Shown piece by piece: positions 36,121 through 45,209 of a DNA stretch of 64,000 nucleotides. Origin of the DNA: Liquorilactobacillus aquaticus DSM 21051. Its GTDB lineage: Bacteria; Bacillota; Bacilli; Lactobacillales; Lactobacillaceae. Every line of letters starts with the position of its first letter. Position 1 is the stretch's first letter. Under the pieces are notes generated by a model. The model made no database searches. It was not told the origin of the DNA and saw only the letters and a list, made by a program, of their open reading frames with translations. The translations under genes and the position numbers were made by a program. The stretch spans positions 1,044 through 65,043 of the forward strand of contig NZ_AYZD01000033.1 of assembly GCF_001436755.1 (NCBI RefSeq), in the 5' to 3' direction.

Positions 36121-36267
36121 TTTAAATACTTAAAATAAAAGTATAATAGATTTGGAATCCTTTTGATCTTTGCTTTTGAAAGACTGAAGTGAACTAAGTA
36201 AACAATATTTTAAATTAGGCAATTGAACGCTGCTTGAAGTTGAGTAGCATTCAGCTGCCTATTTTTA
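36121..36267 (+). ncRNA. Candidate orphan small RNA (promoter plus terminator, no ORF)
   Basis: A TATAAT at 36142-36147, with a weak -35 (TTTAAA at 36121-36126, spacing short), is followed about 70 bp later by a hairpin. TAGGCA at 36216-36221 pairs with TGCCTA at 36256-36261, with inner pairing TGAA..GCT/AGC.TTCA, then TTTTT. The ~115-nt transcript would have no start codon with a ribosome site. It could be an sRNA or an attenuated leader ahead of accessory Sec operon 2. Inferred from signals only. Confidence 0.35.
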
Positions 36268-36352
36268 TCATTTGAATTTCAATATTTTATTTCGCAATAG
36301 CAATAAATGTATTCTATAATAGACTTATGTTTTTTGGCCTTTTTCTACTAAA

Positions 36353-36365
36353 TGTCAATTTGACA
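36353..36365. promoter_or_regulatory. Perfect dyad overlapping a TTGACA box upstream of accessory Sec operon 2
   Basis: TGTCAATTTGACA is a perfect 6+1+6 palindrome whose right arm is itself TTGACA (36360-36365). TATTAG at 36381 is a poor -10 at 15 bp; TATAAT at 36417-36422 is an alternative -10 for a different -35. It could be an operator or chance. Confidence 0.3.
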
Positions 36366-36510
36366 ACGTATTTTGCTTATTATTAGAAATGCTTAGTGGT
36401 TTTTCTTACTGTTTGATATAATATAAAGAGTAATATAGTAAACTTTAAATGAAAATTAGCTTTAAGATAATAATAGTTTTTAATACATAGGACGAAGGGA
36501 AGTATTCAAG

Positions 36511-37521
36511 TTGAGACTGCATATTACGAATCTCTATGGTCAATCTGCAAAGAGTATTGCTATGATTGCACAGAATATGACAACAAGCATTGCTTCAGAA
36601 TTAGGTTTTAACGAGATTAGTCTTTATTTCTATGATGTCAATACGGATAGCGAGAATGAGTTAAGCAGACGTATAGACGGAATTATGTCAGGAGTTGCAA
36701 ATGGTGATATTGTATTTTTTCAATCGCCTACATGGAATGGTATGATGTACGACAAAATTTTTATAAACAAATTGAAGGGTTATAGGAATGTGAAAGTTGC
36801 ACTTTTTGTTAATGACGTTGCTCCCCTGATGTTCGAATCTAATAGATACCTGCTCCCTGAATTAATTGATATGTATAATCGAGCAGATTTAATTATTGTT
36901 CCATCGCGTAAAATGGCGGATCTTTTGAAAGAAGAAGGATTGACGGTTGATAAAATTATTATTCAGCATATCTGGGATTATCCAACGGAAGCGTATTTAG
37001 AAGAACCTACATTTAAAAAGTACATAAATTTTATTGGGAGTCCTCAAAAATTTAATTTTGTTAAGAATTGGAAATATGATATGGCATTGCGATTATTTGC
37101 GGAAAAGTCAGATGATCTTGAAAAAAACATTATTTTTGAAGGTTGGCAGCATACTACCAACTTGATTTCAAAACTATCTCAAGGTGGGTTTGGATTAGTA
37201 TGGGCGGAGGAAAACTATACTAAAAAGTATATGGAGTTATGCGTTTCATACAAGCTTAGTACTTACTTAGCAGCAGGTATTCCTGTGATAGTGGCCACAT
37301 CAATCTCAAATGAAAAGCTTATCAAGGACAATAACTTGGGACTGATAGTAGATTCTTTGGACGAAGCAATTGAAAAAGTAGAAAAAATGTCAGCAGAAGA
37401 TTATCACAGAATGGTAGAGAATGTACAACGTTTTTCGGTCCTTTTGAAAAAAGGTTACTTCACCAAAAAAGTACTGTTAGATTCTGTGCATGCACTTTTG
37501 CGTGATGATACTGATTTCTAG
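36511..37521 (+). CDS. gtf3: Gtf3-like SRRP glucosyltransferase (system 2)
   Basis: A 336-residue cytosolic glycosyltransferase. The N-terminus MRLHITNLYGQSAKSIA matches the Gtf3/Nss family, followed by IVFFQSPTWNGMMYD and a C-terminal donor-binding half with YKLSTYLAAGIPVIV and NEKLIKDNNLGLIV. In streptococci Gtf3 extends the first GlcNAc on the serine-rich protein with glucose. It starts at TTG 36511 (GAAGGGAAG upstream). Its stop codon abuts the secY2 start (TAGATG), so it is translationally linked to the export operon. System 1 has no such gene in the window. Confidence 0.88.
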   Translation: MRLHITNLYGQSAKSIAMIAQNMTTSIASELGFNEISLYFYDVNTDSENELSRRIDGIMSGVANGDIVFFQSPTWNGMMYDKIFINKLKGYRNVKVALFVNDVAPLMFESNRYLLPELIDMYNRADLIIVPSRKMADLLKEEGLTVDKIIIQHIWDYPTEAYLEEPTFKKYINFIGSPQKFNFVKNWKYDMALRLFAEKSDDLEKNIIFEGWQHTTNLISKLSQGGFGLVWAEENYTKKYMELCVSYKLSTYLAAGIPVIVATSISNEKLIKDNNLGLIVDSLDEAIEKVEKMSAEDYHRMVENVQRFSVLLKKGYFTKKVLLDSVHALLRDDTDF

Positions 37522-38784
37522 ATGCTGCAAAGTTATGAGGTAAAAAAATTGTTAAGGATTAAAAAAAATAAGAAACATATTTTTATTAATAAGAGCTTGT
37601 GGAGTGGTCTGATTTTAATCATATATATGTTCGGCAGGAATATTCCTCTACCGTTTGTTAATTACGATGATATATTCCAAAGTTCAAAACAAAGCTTCCT
37701 TTTAGTATTATCAGGTGGAGCCACGGGTGCAAATCTATCTCAAATTGCTCTTTTTTCACTTGGTTTGGGACCGTGGATGTCTGCAATGATTATTTGGCAG
37801 CTCTTAGTCATGGTCAAACGCTTTAATTTAGATAAATTGAATAAAAGAGAATCAGATTTTTATAAAAACATAATGACTCTTGGTATAGCAATAATTGAAG
37901 CTTTAGGGATGCTAGCTAGTTTTAACTTAACAGAAAAAACTCCACTGGTTTTAACGATATTGGTCGTTATTATGAGTGGCGGCACATTTTTCTTGGTGTG
38001 GTTGGCGAATATAAACAGTGAATTCGGGATAGGCGGTTCTGTTTTGATCGTATTTTTTGGAATGATTGGCAGCATGGAAGAAACATTTATCAGAGTTTTT
38101 AAAAATTCCTGGGCAAAAATACCATATCCGCTGTTAATTGCACTGGGTATTTTTCTAATTGCTATTTTTATAATAGTTATTTCTATAATGTTTGAAAGAT
38201 CGGAATATAGAATAAAGATTAATCGAATACTGGTTAATAATAGTTTCGGTAATCAAACATACCTGCCAATAAAACTGAACCCGTGTGGTGCGATGGCTAT
38301 AATGTTTGGTTTATCGATTTTGATGGTTCCAAACTATGTGGTTCAAGTTCTTGCTGGTATTTTCTCCAGCAGCAACATTTTATATTGGCTCTCACAAAAT
38401 ATCGGTCTCAGTTCCTACTGGGGAGTTTCATTGTACATCGCTACACTTTTTGGATTGTCTTTTGTTTTTGGCTCGATAAATGTCGATTCCGAAAAAATTT
38501 CTGAGAACCTTAGAAACAGTGGTGACTATATTAACGGTTATCGTCCGGGAGCACCTACGCGGGATTACTTACAAAAGCATGTTAGTCAGCTCTCATTCGT
38601 GGGAGCAGTCTTTAGCAGTTTAATTGCTGGAGCCCCGCTCTATCTAGGAGTCGTCTATCCTAACTACTCAGCGATCTTAATGCTGCCAGGATTCTTGATG
38701 ATGACGGTTGGAATGATGCTGATGGTCATAGAGCAGATAAAGGCAATTGAAATCTTGCATAGTTATCAGGAGCTGTTGGACTAA
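37522..38784 (+). CDS. secY2: Accessory Sec channel protein SecY2 (system 2)
   Basis: A 420-residue SecY-family membrane protein. It has LFSLGLGPWMSAMIIWQLL, GIGGSVLIVFFGM and the SecA-contact segment FVFGSINVDSEKISENLRNSGDYINGYRPG. It is about 20 residues longer than the system-1 copy and clearly diverged from it. Together with the SecA2 at 42822-45194 it should export SRRP-2. It starts immediately after the gtf3 stop codon. Confidence 0.93.
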   Translation: MLQSYEVKKLLRIKKNKKHIFINKSLWSGLILIIYMFGRNIPLPFVNYDDIFQSSKQSFLLVLSGGATGANLSQIALFSLGLGPWMSAMIIWQLLVMVKRFNLDKLNKRESDFYKNIMTLGIAIIEALGMLASFNLTEKTPLVLTILVVIMSGGTFFLVWLANINSEFGIGGSVLIVFFGMIGSMEETFIRVFKNSWAKIPYPLLIALGIFLIAIFIIVISIMFERSEYRIKINRILVNNSFGNQTYLPIKLNPCGAMAIMFGLSILMVPNYVVQVLAGIFSSSNILYWLSQNIGLSSYWGVSLYIATLFGLSFVFGSINVDSEKISENLRNSGDYINGYRPGAPTRDYLQKHVSQLSFVGAVFSSLIAGAPLYLGVVYPNYSAILMLPGFLMMTVGMMLMVIEQIKAIEILHSYQELLD

Positions 38785-38809
38785 AACTTATAGCGAAAGA
38801 GGTTAACAG

Positions 38810-40411
38810 ATGTTTTATTTTTTACCATCTTGGCATTCGAATAATGAGCATGAATGGGATAATGCGGCACTGCCGTGGTATCGTAATGATCAAAAAATAG
38901 AATTTGATGACACCATTAATCAGCTGAGGATGTTTAATAGGACACATGAAAATTCTGAAATATTGGTGTTAGAATACTCACCTAATCTTCGCAGCTTTTT
39001 GCACCGCCAAGATATCTATGAGACAGATTATTATAGTGTTTTTGACGATATTCAAAACATTTCGAGCAAGCATATGCGCCCCTTTGACTTCATGAGTTTA
39101 GATTGGCCATTGGGCACAGACTTTAGTTATACACCATTTTTAGTTCTTGCAAGAAATCGAGGAAAAGTTATAGCCCGGATAGAATTTGATAACATTGGAG
39201 CGCTGTTAAGAATTGACTTTTTAGAGAATAACAAGGTAACTCAAAGATTTGTTTTTGATGATCGTGGCTTTTTGTCAAGCGTAATTCATTTCAATAAGCA
39301 AGAACATGAAATTAGTCAGGTATTTTTAGATTTGGCTGGCTGTTGGCGAATTCGTGTTAATTACTTAACAGCAACGCAGCAAGTTGAAGTCAATCCTAAA
39401 TGCCAAGAACAATTTAAGCGCATCAGTTACGAAAATATTGAAGATTTAATCGTTGAAAAATTTCATGATTTTTTAGCTCAAAAAATGTGTCAAGATGACG
39501 CATTGGTGATTGCGGCTGAAAAGAAGCGTGATGAATTGATTCTAAGAATTGATCACAACATAAAAATGATGTTGTCATTTTTTAGCAATCGTTATCCTCT
39601 TGATGAAACGGAGAGCTTATGTTGTATTCTAACAAACGCTGATTTTTGTGTCACAGATACTGACTATACTAATATGAAAATCAAAAAAATTATATCTAAG
39701 GATCAAACAACTAAAAAAGTAGAGCAAATAACTCCTTTCGATAGTCGCTTACGATTGGGTAAAAGTCAACGTATTAAAGAATTGAAAATTTTTTGGCTAA
39801 TTGAAGGGTTAAATGAAGCTGTGATTCAGACTGTACTGCAGCAATTGTTGAGTTTAATGGAAACTGATGAGCGAATTGAACTAACCATTGCAGCATATTC
39901 AGAATACAAACTGAATACAGAGACGGTTGCACAGGTCGTAAATGAAACAATAGAAAAAAATGACCTAGCCGCACATTTTACTTTTAATAAGAGTGATCAA
40001 ACGAAAACGGTGTCTGAATTGAGCGAAAGTGCCGAACATAAGAGAAGCATCTGCTGGCACACTATTCATACTGAAGATGACATTATAAAAATGTTGACTG
40101 ATGTTCGTTTAATAGTAGATCTATGTCCACAACCTGATTTGTTTTTGCAAATTGCTGGTATTAGCGCAGGGGTTCCGCAAATCAATACAGTCAGGACCAG
40201 TTATGTTGAGGATCATAAAAATGGCTTGATAGTTGACCAGCTAAACGATCTTTCCGAGGCAGTCAAGTATTATCTTGTGGGACTAGCGCATTGGAATGAA
40301 GCGTTGATGTATGCTGCAAACAAAATTTCTGAATATTCTGGCAGTAAATTGATCAGTAAGTGGAGACAAATAATTGAGGGGGAGGACGAAGATGGTGCAA
40401 AAAAAAATTAA
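38810..40411 (+). CDS. asp1: Accessory Sec system protein Asp1 (system 2)
   Basis: A 533-residue Asp1 beginning MFYFLPSWHSNNEHEWDN, the family signature, with the conserved late region AGISAGVPQINTVRTSYVED and KNGLIVDQLNDL shared with system 1. It is a component of the Asp1-Asp2-Asp3 complex that hands glycosylated SRRP to the translocase. The Shine-Dalgarno is AAAGAGG. It overlaps asp2 by 20 bp. Confidence 0.93.
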   Translation: MFYFLPSWHSNNEHEWDNAALPWYRNDQKIEFDDTINQLRMFNRTHENSEILVLEYSPNLRSFLHRQDIYETDYYSVFDDIQNISSKHMRPFDFMSLDWPLGTDFSYTPFLVLARNRGKVIARIEFDNIGALLRIDFLENNKVTQRFVFDDRGFLSSVIHFNKQEHEISQVFLDLAGCWRIRVNYLTATQQVEVNPKCQEQFKRISYENIEDLIVEKFHDFLAQKMCQDDALVIAAEKKRDELILRIDHNIKMMLSFFSNRYPLDETESLCCILTNADFCVTDTDYTNMKIKKIISKDQTTKKVEQITPFDSRLRLGKSQRIKELKIFWLIEGLNEAVIQTVLQQLLSLMETDERIELTIAAYSEYKLNTETVAQVVNETIEKNDLAAHFTFNKSDQTKTVSELSESAEHKRSICWHTIHTEDDIIKMLTDVRLIVDLCPQPDLFLQIAGISAGVPQINTVRTSYVEDHKNGLIVDQLNDLSEAVKYYLVGLAHWNEALMYAANKISEYSGSKLISKWRQIIEGEDEDGAKKN

Positions 40412-41933
40412 AGTGCTACAGATCGGCACAACAAATTGGGATGAAGTTGAATCTATTCCTAAGCAGCTTGATTGGAATTTTGCGCCTTCCAGTAACTTAG
40501 AACGAATTTTGACGTTTGAAGATACTAAATCTGCTCAGACCTTTGATGCGATTCTATTTACGGATTTTTCAGGTATTCATAATATTAATTGCTTAAATGA
40601 CATAGGTCAGTCTTATGCTGTTTTATTTACGCAAGAAACTCTTCCTAATGATCCAGCAATACGTGCTTTTCTCAAATTGAAGTTAGCACAAGCCGTTTCA
40701 ATAAAGAATAAGAAGCTGCTATTGGAGCAAATTGTGTATGCTTTTTTCGATAATCAAAGTGGGATCAAGCTGGGAATAAATATGATAAGAATTGCACCTA
40801 CCTTCGGGGGGAGCTGCAAGTATGAAGGAAATGCATATCTTGAATTGGAAGGGGAATTCGGTAAAGAGTTTGAACCACTTGCTTTCTGGCAGAAAAATAT
40901 ATATGTTGATCCGAACAAAAAAATCGAAGTTTGGCCAGAATTTGTAAAATCAGCTGACTGTGAGTTAAAGATATCTTTTTTTGAAACAATAAATGGTTCA
41001 ACTGACACAAAGCAAAGCTCCTGGTCAGTCAACGAAAAAGGGCTTGAAAGTCCTATAGTCATTGGTGGAACACATAACGAAACAAGTGGATCTTTTCTAA
41101 ATGTTATTATCTACGCGAAAGGATCTGGCAAAGTTAAAATTGGTTCTCTTCATTACAGGTGGTCCCGCCTAGGACTGGGTCAATTTCTCCTTGGTGGTCA
41201 GCGTTATGCAGACAGTAAAAGACAAGAATTCATGTATTATTTTAATCCTGGCGATATGAAACCACCTCTTAACGTTTATTTTGCAGGTTATCGTTCGCTC
41301 GAGGGGTTTGAAGGATATTTCATGATGAAAAAAATGAATGCTCCCTTTATTCTATTAAGCGATCCGCGTCTTGAAGGAGGGGCTTTCTATCTTGGGTCGG
41401 AAGAATTTGAAAAGAAGATTAAGACTGTTATTACCGATTCGCTACATTATCTTGGCTTTGACAATAGCCAATTAATTTTGTCGGGAATATCAATGGGAAC
41501 CTTTGGTGCATTATATTATGGCAGTAAGCTCAGACCACATGCCATTATTGCTGGAAAACCACTGCTTAATGTGGGAACAATTGCAACGAATGGCAGAATT
41601 CTACGTCCCCAGGAATTTGATACTGCTCTGGATCTTCTACGCTTGATATCTGGTGAAAGTTCTCAAGCGGCAGCTGATAGATTAAACAAACGTTTCTGGG
41701 ATGCTTTCTCTAAGACAGACTTCAAGGATACAATTGTTGCTGCTGCTTATATGAAAAATGACGATTATGATCGTTATGCTTTTCGAGAACTTGTGGAAAA
41801 ACTGCAAAGGAAAAATGTGAAGGTAATTGGTAGAGGCTATATTGGAAGACATAACGACAATACATCTGCTATCGTTAACTGGTTTCTGACACAATACCGT
41901 TACATTTTGAAGAATGATTTTGGAAGGAAATAG
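40392..41933 (+). CDS. asp2: Accessory Sec protein Asp2, probable SRRP O-acetyltransferase (system 2)
   Basis: A 513-residue protein with the serine-hydrolase elbow LSGISMGTFGALYYG (Ser367) and GRHNDNT near the end (His487), the two residues expected for the acetyltransferase activity known for streptococcal Asp2. The ATG at 40392 is chosen because GAGGGGGAGG lies just upstream; the in-frame TTG at 40374 overlaps that site. The hydrolase half is much more similar to the system-1 Asp2 than the first ~250 residues are, suggesting the N-terminal half tracks partner or substrate specificity. Confidence 0.93.
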   Translation: MVQKKIKVLQIGTTNWDEVESIPKQLDWNFAPSSNLERILTFEDTKSAQTFDAILFTDFSGIHNINCLNDIGQSYAVLFTQETLPNDPAIRAFLKLKLAQAVSIKNKKLLLEQIVYAFFDNQSGIKLGINMIRIAPTFGGSCKYEGNAYLELEGEFGKEFEPLAFWQKNIYVDPNKKIEVWPEFVKSADCELKISFFETINGSTDTKQSSWSVNEKGLESPIVIGGTHNETSGSFLNVIIYAKGSGKVKIGSLHYRWSRLGLGQFLLGGQRYADSKRQEFMYYFNPGDMKPPLNVYFAGYRSLEGFEGYFMMKKMNAPFILLSDPRLEGGAFYLGSEEFEKKIKTVITDSLHYLGFDNSQLILSGISMGTFGALYYGSKLRPHAIIAGKPLLNVGTIATNGRILRPQEFDTALDLLRLISGESSQAAADRLNKRFWDAFSKTDFKDTIVAAAYMKNDDYDRYAFRELVEKLQRKNVKVIGRGYIGRHNDNTSAIVNWFLTQYRYILKNDFGRK

Positions 41934-41935
41934 AA

Positions 41936-42820
41936 ATGATAGGATATACGGCTAACGTTATTTATTGGAAATCTGCTGTTTCAACATATCTTTATGGGTC
42001 TGACGTTGCATTCCATCAAAATGGTGAGGTGGATTTTGAGAATAAGTTGATGTCTCCAGGAAAAACAATTAATACGTGGTATTCGCAAACTAATTATCAA
42101 GCTGAGCGTTTTAGCCCTCAGCTGCCTATTTTAAGGAAGGGGGCCAGTTATCGGCTTTTACTCAGAGCACATAGTTTTCCAGAAGCCTCACTTTATTTGC
42201 GCATCGATTTTTATGACCGAGGTGGTCAAGTAATTAACCGTATTTTTATTAAGAAAATGGAAGAATTATTTGAATATCCAGACAATGCTTACTACTACAC
42301 AATAAATCTTTTAAACGCAGGCTGCACTCGATTAAAATTCAAGTATATGATGATTTCGGCAGCAGAACTTCCCTCAATTAGAAATACGGAGGTATTTGTT
42401 TCTCAACTTTATAATGTTCAAGCGTCGGGTGAGTTAAATGTAATTTTTGAAGAACCGCTTCTCAATGCATGTGCTATTCCGGGTCCTAAAATCAATGCAT
42501 CTTTTAAAAATTGTGTTTTTGTCGAAAGTGTTGTCTCAGATAAAAGGGGATATACGGCAGAAACAACTATGAAAAGGATCGAAAGGATCAGTAAAGATTA
42601 TAAAAAAATAATATTCTGGGGAAATGGATCGCTCTCAAATATGATTGCAAAACATTACGTCAAACTTTTTCACGGCAGCAAGATCTGCCTTAGAAAATCC
42701 TTACCTAGGTGTGAAAAGAGCTTTGCCACACCTTTATTTAATAATTCTACTGTTCTAAGTTCATTGCAGGAAAAAACAAATAAAGACAGATTAGAAAATG
42801 CAAGTAAGGTAAGTGATTAA
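41936..42820 (+). CDS. asp3: Accessory Sec system protein Asp3 (system 2), extended form
   Basis: A 294-residue protein. Residues 1-~140 are the beta-sandwich Asp3 domain (ANVIYWKSAVSTYLYGSDV, LNAGCTRLKFKYMMIS), aligning with system 1. A further ~150 residues follow, including RISKDYKKIIFWGNGSLSNM, which looks like a small Rossmann-like or flavodoxin-like strand-loop-helix, and a charged tail. This extension is unlike the one in system 1 and absent from short streptococcal Asp3. The ribosome site is GGAAGGAAA, 2 bp after asp2. Confidence 0.85.
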   Translation: MIGYTANVIYWKSAVSTYLYGSDVAFHQNGEVDFENKLMSPGKTINTWYSQTNYQAERFSPQLPILRKGASYRLLLRAHSFPEASLYLRIDFYDRGGQVINRIFIKKMEELFEYPDNAYYYTINLLNAGCTRLKFKYMMISAAELPSIRNTEVFVSQLYNVQASGELNVIFEEPLLNACAIPGPKINASFKNCVFVESVVSDKRGYTAETTMKRIERISKDYKKIIFWGNGSLSNMIAKHYVKLFHGSKICLRKSLPRCEKSFATPLFNNSTVLSSLQEKTNKDRLENASKVSD

Positions 42821-42821
42821 T

Positions 42822-45194
42822 ATGGCTTTGTCAATGAATACTTTAGAGTTGCAAAAACTGCGAAGAATTTTAGCCAAAGTAGATAGTTACGCTAAAACAA
42901 TGAAAAAACTCTCAGATGGTCAGTTAAAAGACAAAACATCTTTTTTTAAGAAGTTATTAAAAAAAGGTGCTTCTTTAGATGACATTTTACCTGAAGCGTT
43001 TGCTGTTGTTCGTGAAGCGGATAGACGTGTATTGGGAATGTTTCCATTTGATACTCAAGTTTTAGCTGGGATAGTTCTCCATCAAGGAAATGTTGCAGAA
43101 ATGAAAACAGGTGAGGGAAAAACTTTAAGTGCAACCATGCCATTGTATTTGAATGCACTAACAGAGGAGAGCACCATTCTAGTTACAACAAACGAATATT
43201 TGGCGATGCGCGATGCGAAAGAAATGGGTCGTGTTTACCGTTGGTTAGGATTGACAGTTGCTTGTGGTGTGGTAAACGACCCGAGTGTTAAATTAAAACC
43301 GGAAGACAAAAAAAAGATTTATGCGTCCGATATTGTTTATACGACAAACAGTGCAGTGGGTTTTGATTATTTGCTGGATAACTTAGCAGATAGTGCAGCG
43401 GAAAAATATATGCGTCCTTTTGGATACGTAATAGTTGATGAAGCGGATGCGGTTTTGCTTGATAGTGCTCAAATGCCACTTATTATTTCCGGTGCTCCTC
43501 GCGTCCAGTCAAATATGTATAAACTAGCGGATAACTTTGTACAGTTGCTCACTGAGAATGTGGAATACAGAATGGATGAAGAGAAGAAGAATGTTTGGTT
43601 GACACATGCGGGGATAGATGAAGCAGAGCACTACTTTTCTCTTGAAAACCTTTATGATGGAACTCATACCGAATTGGTACGTCAACTTGAGTTAGCTTTA
43701 AGGGCACATACATTATTTGAAAACGGTAAAAATTATGTTGTCGAAAATGGTGAAGTAAAACTTTTAGATGCTCAAAACGGTCGTATTCTTGAAATGACAA
43801 AACTACAATCAGGTCAACACCAAGCGCTAGAAGCGCGTGAAGATGTTGAATTGACACCTGATATGCGAGCGATGACATCTATTACGTATCAGAATCTTTT
43901 TAGAATGTTTAAAAAAATCGGTGGAATGACCGGAACGGCTAAAACAGCCGAGGATGAATTTATTGAAACTTATTATATGAAAGTTGTCCAGATCCCTACG
44001 AACAAGCCAGTTATTCGTAAGGATTTTCCAGATGAAATTTATACAACTCTTCCTGAAAAAATTTTGGCTTCAATGCAGTTAGTTAGGCAATTGCATGAAA
44101 AAGGACAACCTATCCTATTGGTCACAGCTTCAGTTGAAATTTCTGAGATATACTCTGAGCTTCTGTTGCATGAACGAATACCGCACAATGTTTTGAATGC
44201 ATACAATGCAGCTAAAGAAGCTGAAATCATTGCAGAAGCAGGTCAGCGAGGACGTGTGACTGTTGCTACGTCCATGGCTGGACGAGGAACTGATATCAAA
44301 CTTGGAAAAGGTATGGCGAAACTTGGCGGCTTAGCAGTAATAGGAACAGAAAAGATGGCTAATGAACGTATAGAATTGCAGTTGAGAGGACGCTCTGGAA
44401 GACAGGGAGATCCGGGGATGAGCAAGTTCTTTGTCTCATTTGAAGATGAGCTAGTCATTAAATACGGGGCTAGATGGATGCATACATTTTATGAAAAACA
44501 TAAAAATTTCGCGCTCGATAAACCCCAAAAATTAACTTCATTTAGAGTGAGAAAAGCAATTCAAAGGGCACAAAAATATAGTGATAGTAGTGGCGTTCAG
44601 CAGAGAAAGAGCACACTTGAATTTGATGAAAGCGTCAGAGTTCAAAGAGAATTAGTTTATAAGCAAAGAAATAATTTGATAAGGCAGACAGATGAATGTA
44701 AGTACGATATAAGTCAATTATTTGAAAAATATATTGAGAAATTTATTCAAAAAAATAAGATTTTGACTTCTGTTAAAGTTTCACGTTTTGTTTTTGATAA
44801 TTTAAGTTACAAGTACAGTGGTTTACCCGCAGAAACAGATTGTAGTGAGCCCAAGAAAATGAGGGCTCTTTTATTAGAAATCTGTCGAAAAGAATTGAAT
44901 GAGAAAAAAATAAAGTTAATTGATAAAAAAGAAATAAGCAGATTTTACAGACTATCTTTATTGAAAGCTATTGATGACTGTTGGATAGAAGAGGTAGATA
45001 ATTTGCAACAGCTTAGGACAGTCGTTTCCAGTCGTCAGTACGCACAGAGAAATCCAATCTTTGAGTATCATCGTGAGGCTGCACATTCTTTCAAAAAGAT
45101 GAAAAGAAATATTCAAAAACAAGCGGTGCAAAACTTATTATTAAGTACTGTTTTAGAAAACGAGGATGGGACCCGTTCCATTTACTTCTCATAG
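42822..45194 (+). CDS. secA2: Accessory Sec translocase ATPase SecA2 (system 2)
   Basis: A 790-residue SecA2 with Walker A KTGEGKT, DEAD-type Walker B IVDEADAVLLDSAQMPL (Asp206-Asp209), SMAGRGTDIKLG and GRSGRQGDPGMS. It has no C-terminal zinc-binding tail. The ATG at 42822, one base after the asp3 stop, is preferred; an in-frame GTG at 42813 would overlap asp3. It powers export of SRRP-2. It follows asp3 here, whereas in system 1 secA2 opens the operon, a real difference in gene order between the two systems. Confidence 0.95.
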   Translation: MALSMNTLELQKLRRILAKVDSYAKTMKKLSDGQLKDKTSFFKKLLKKGASLDDILPEAFAVVREADRRVLGMFPFDTQVLAGIVLHQGNVAEMKTGEGKTLSATMPLYLNALTEESTILVTTNEYLAMRDAKEMGRVYRWLGLTVACGVVNDPSVKLKPEDKKKIYASDIVYTTNSAVGFDYLLDNLADSAAEKYMRPFGYVIVDEADAVLLDSAQMPLIISGAPRVQSNMYKLADNFVQLLTENVEYRMDEEKKNVWLTHAGIDEAEHYFSLENLYDGTHTELVRQLELALRAHTLFENGKNYVVENGEVKLLDAQNGRILEMTKLQSGQHQALEAREDVELTPDMRAMTSITYQNLFRMFKKIGGMTGTAKTAEDEFIETYYMKVVQIPTNKPVIRKDFPDEIYTTLPEKILASMQLVRQLHEKGQPILLVTASVEISEIYSELLLHERIPHNVLNAYNAAKEAEIIAEAGQRGRVTVATSMAGRGTDIKLGKGMAKLGGLAVIGTEKMANERIELQLRGRSGRQGDPGMSKFFVSFEDELVIKYGARWMHTFYEKHKNFALDKPQKLTSFRVRKAIQRAQKYSDSSGVQQRKSTLEFDESVRVQRELVYKQRNNLIRQTDECKYDISQLFEKYIEKFIQKNKILTSVKVSRFVFDNLSYKYSGLPAETDCSEPKKMRALLLEICRKELNEKKIKLIDKKEISRFYRLSLLKAIDDCWIEEVDNLQQLRTVVSSRQYAQRNPIFEYHREAAHSFKKMKRNIQKQAVQNLLLSTVLENEDGTRSIYFS

Positions 45195-45209
45195 AAAGGT
45201 GAAATTGGT

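Noticed and set aside
40374-40391. TTG at 40374 as the start of asp2 in system 2
   Set aside because: The codon overlaps the ribosome site that serves ATG 40392, and the paralogue has no such extension.
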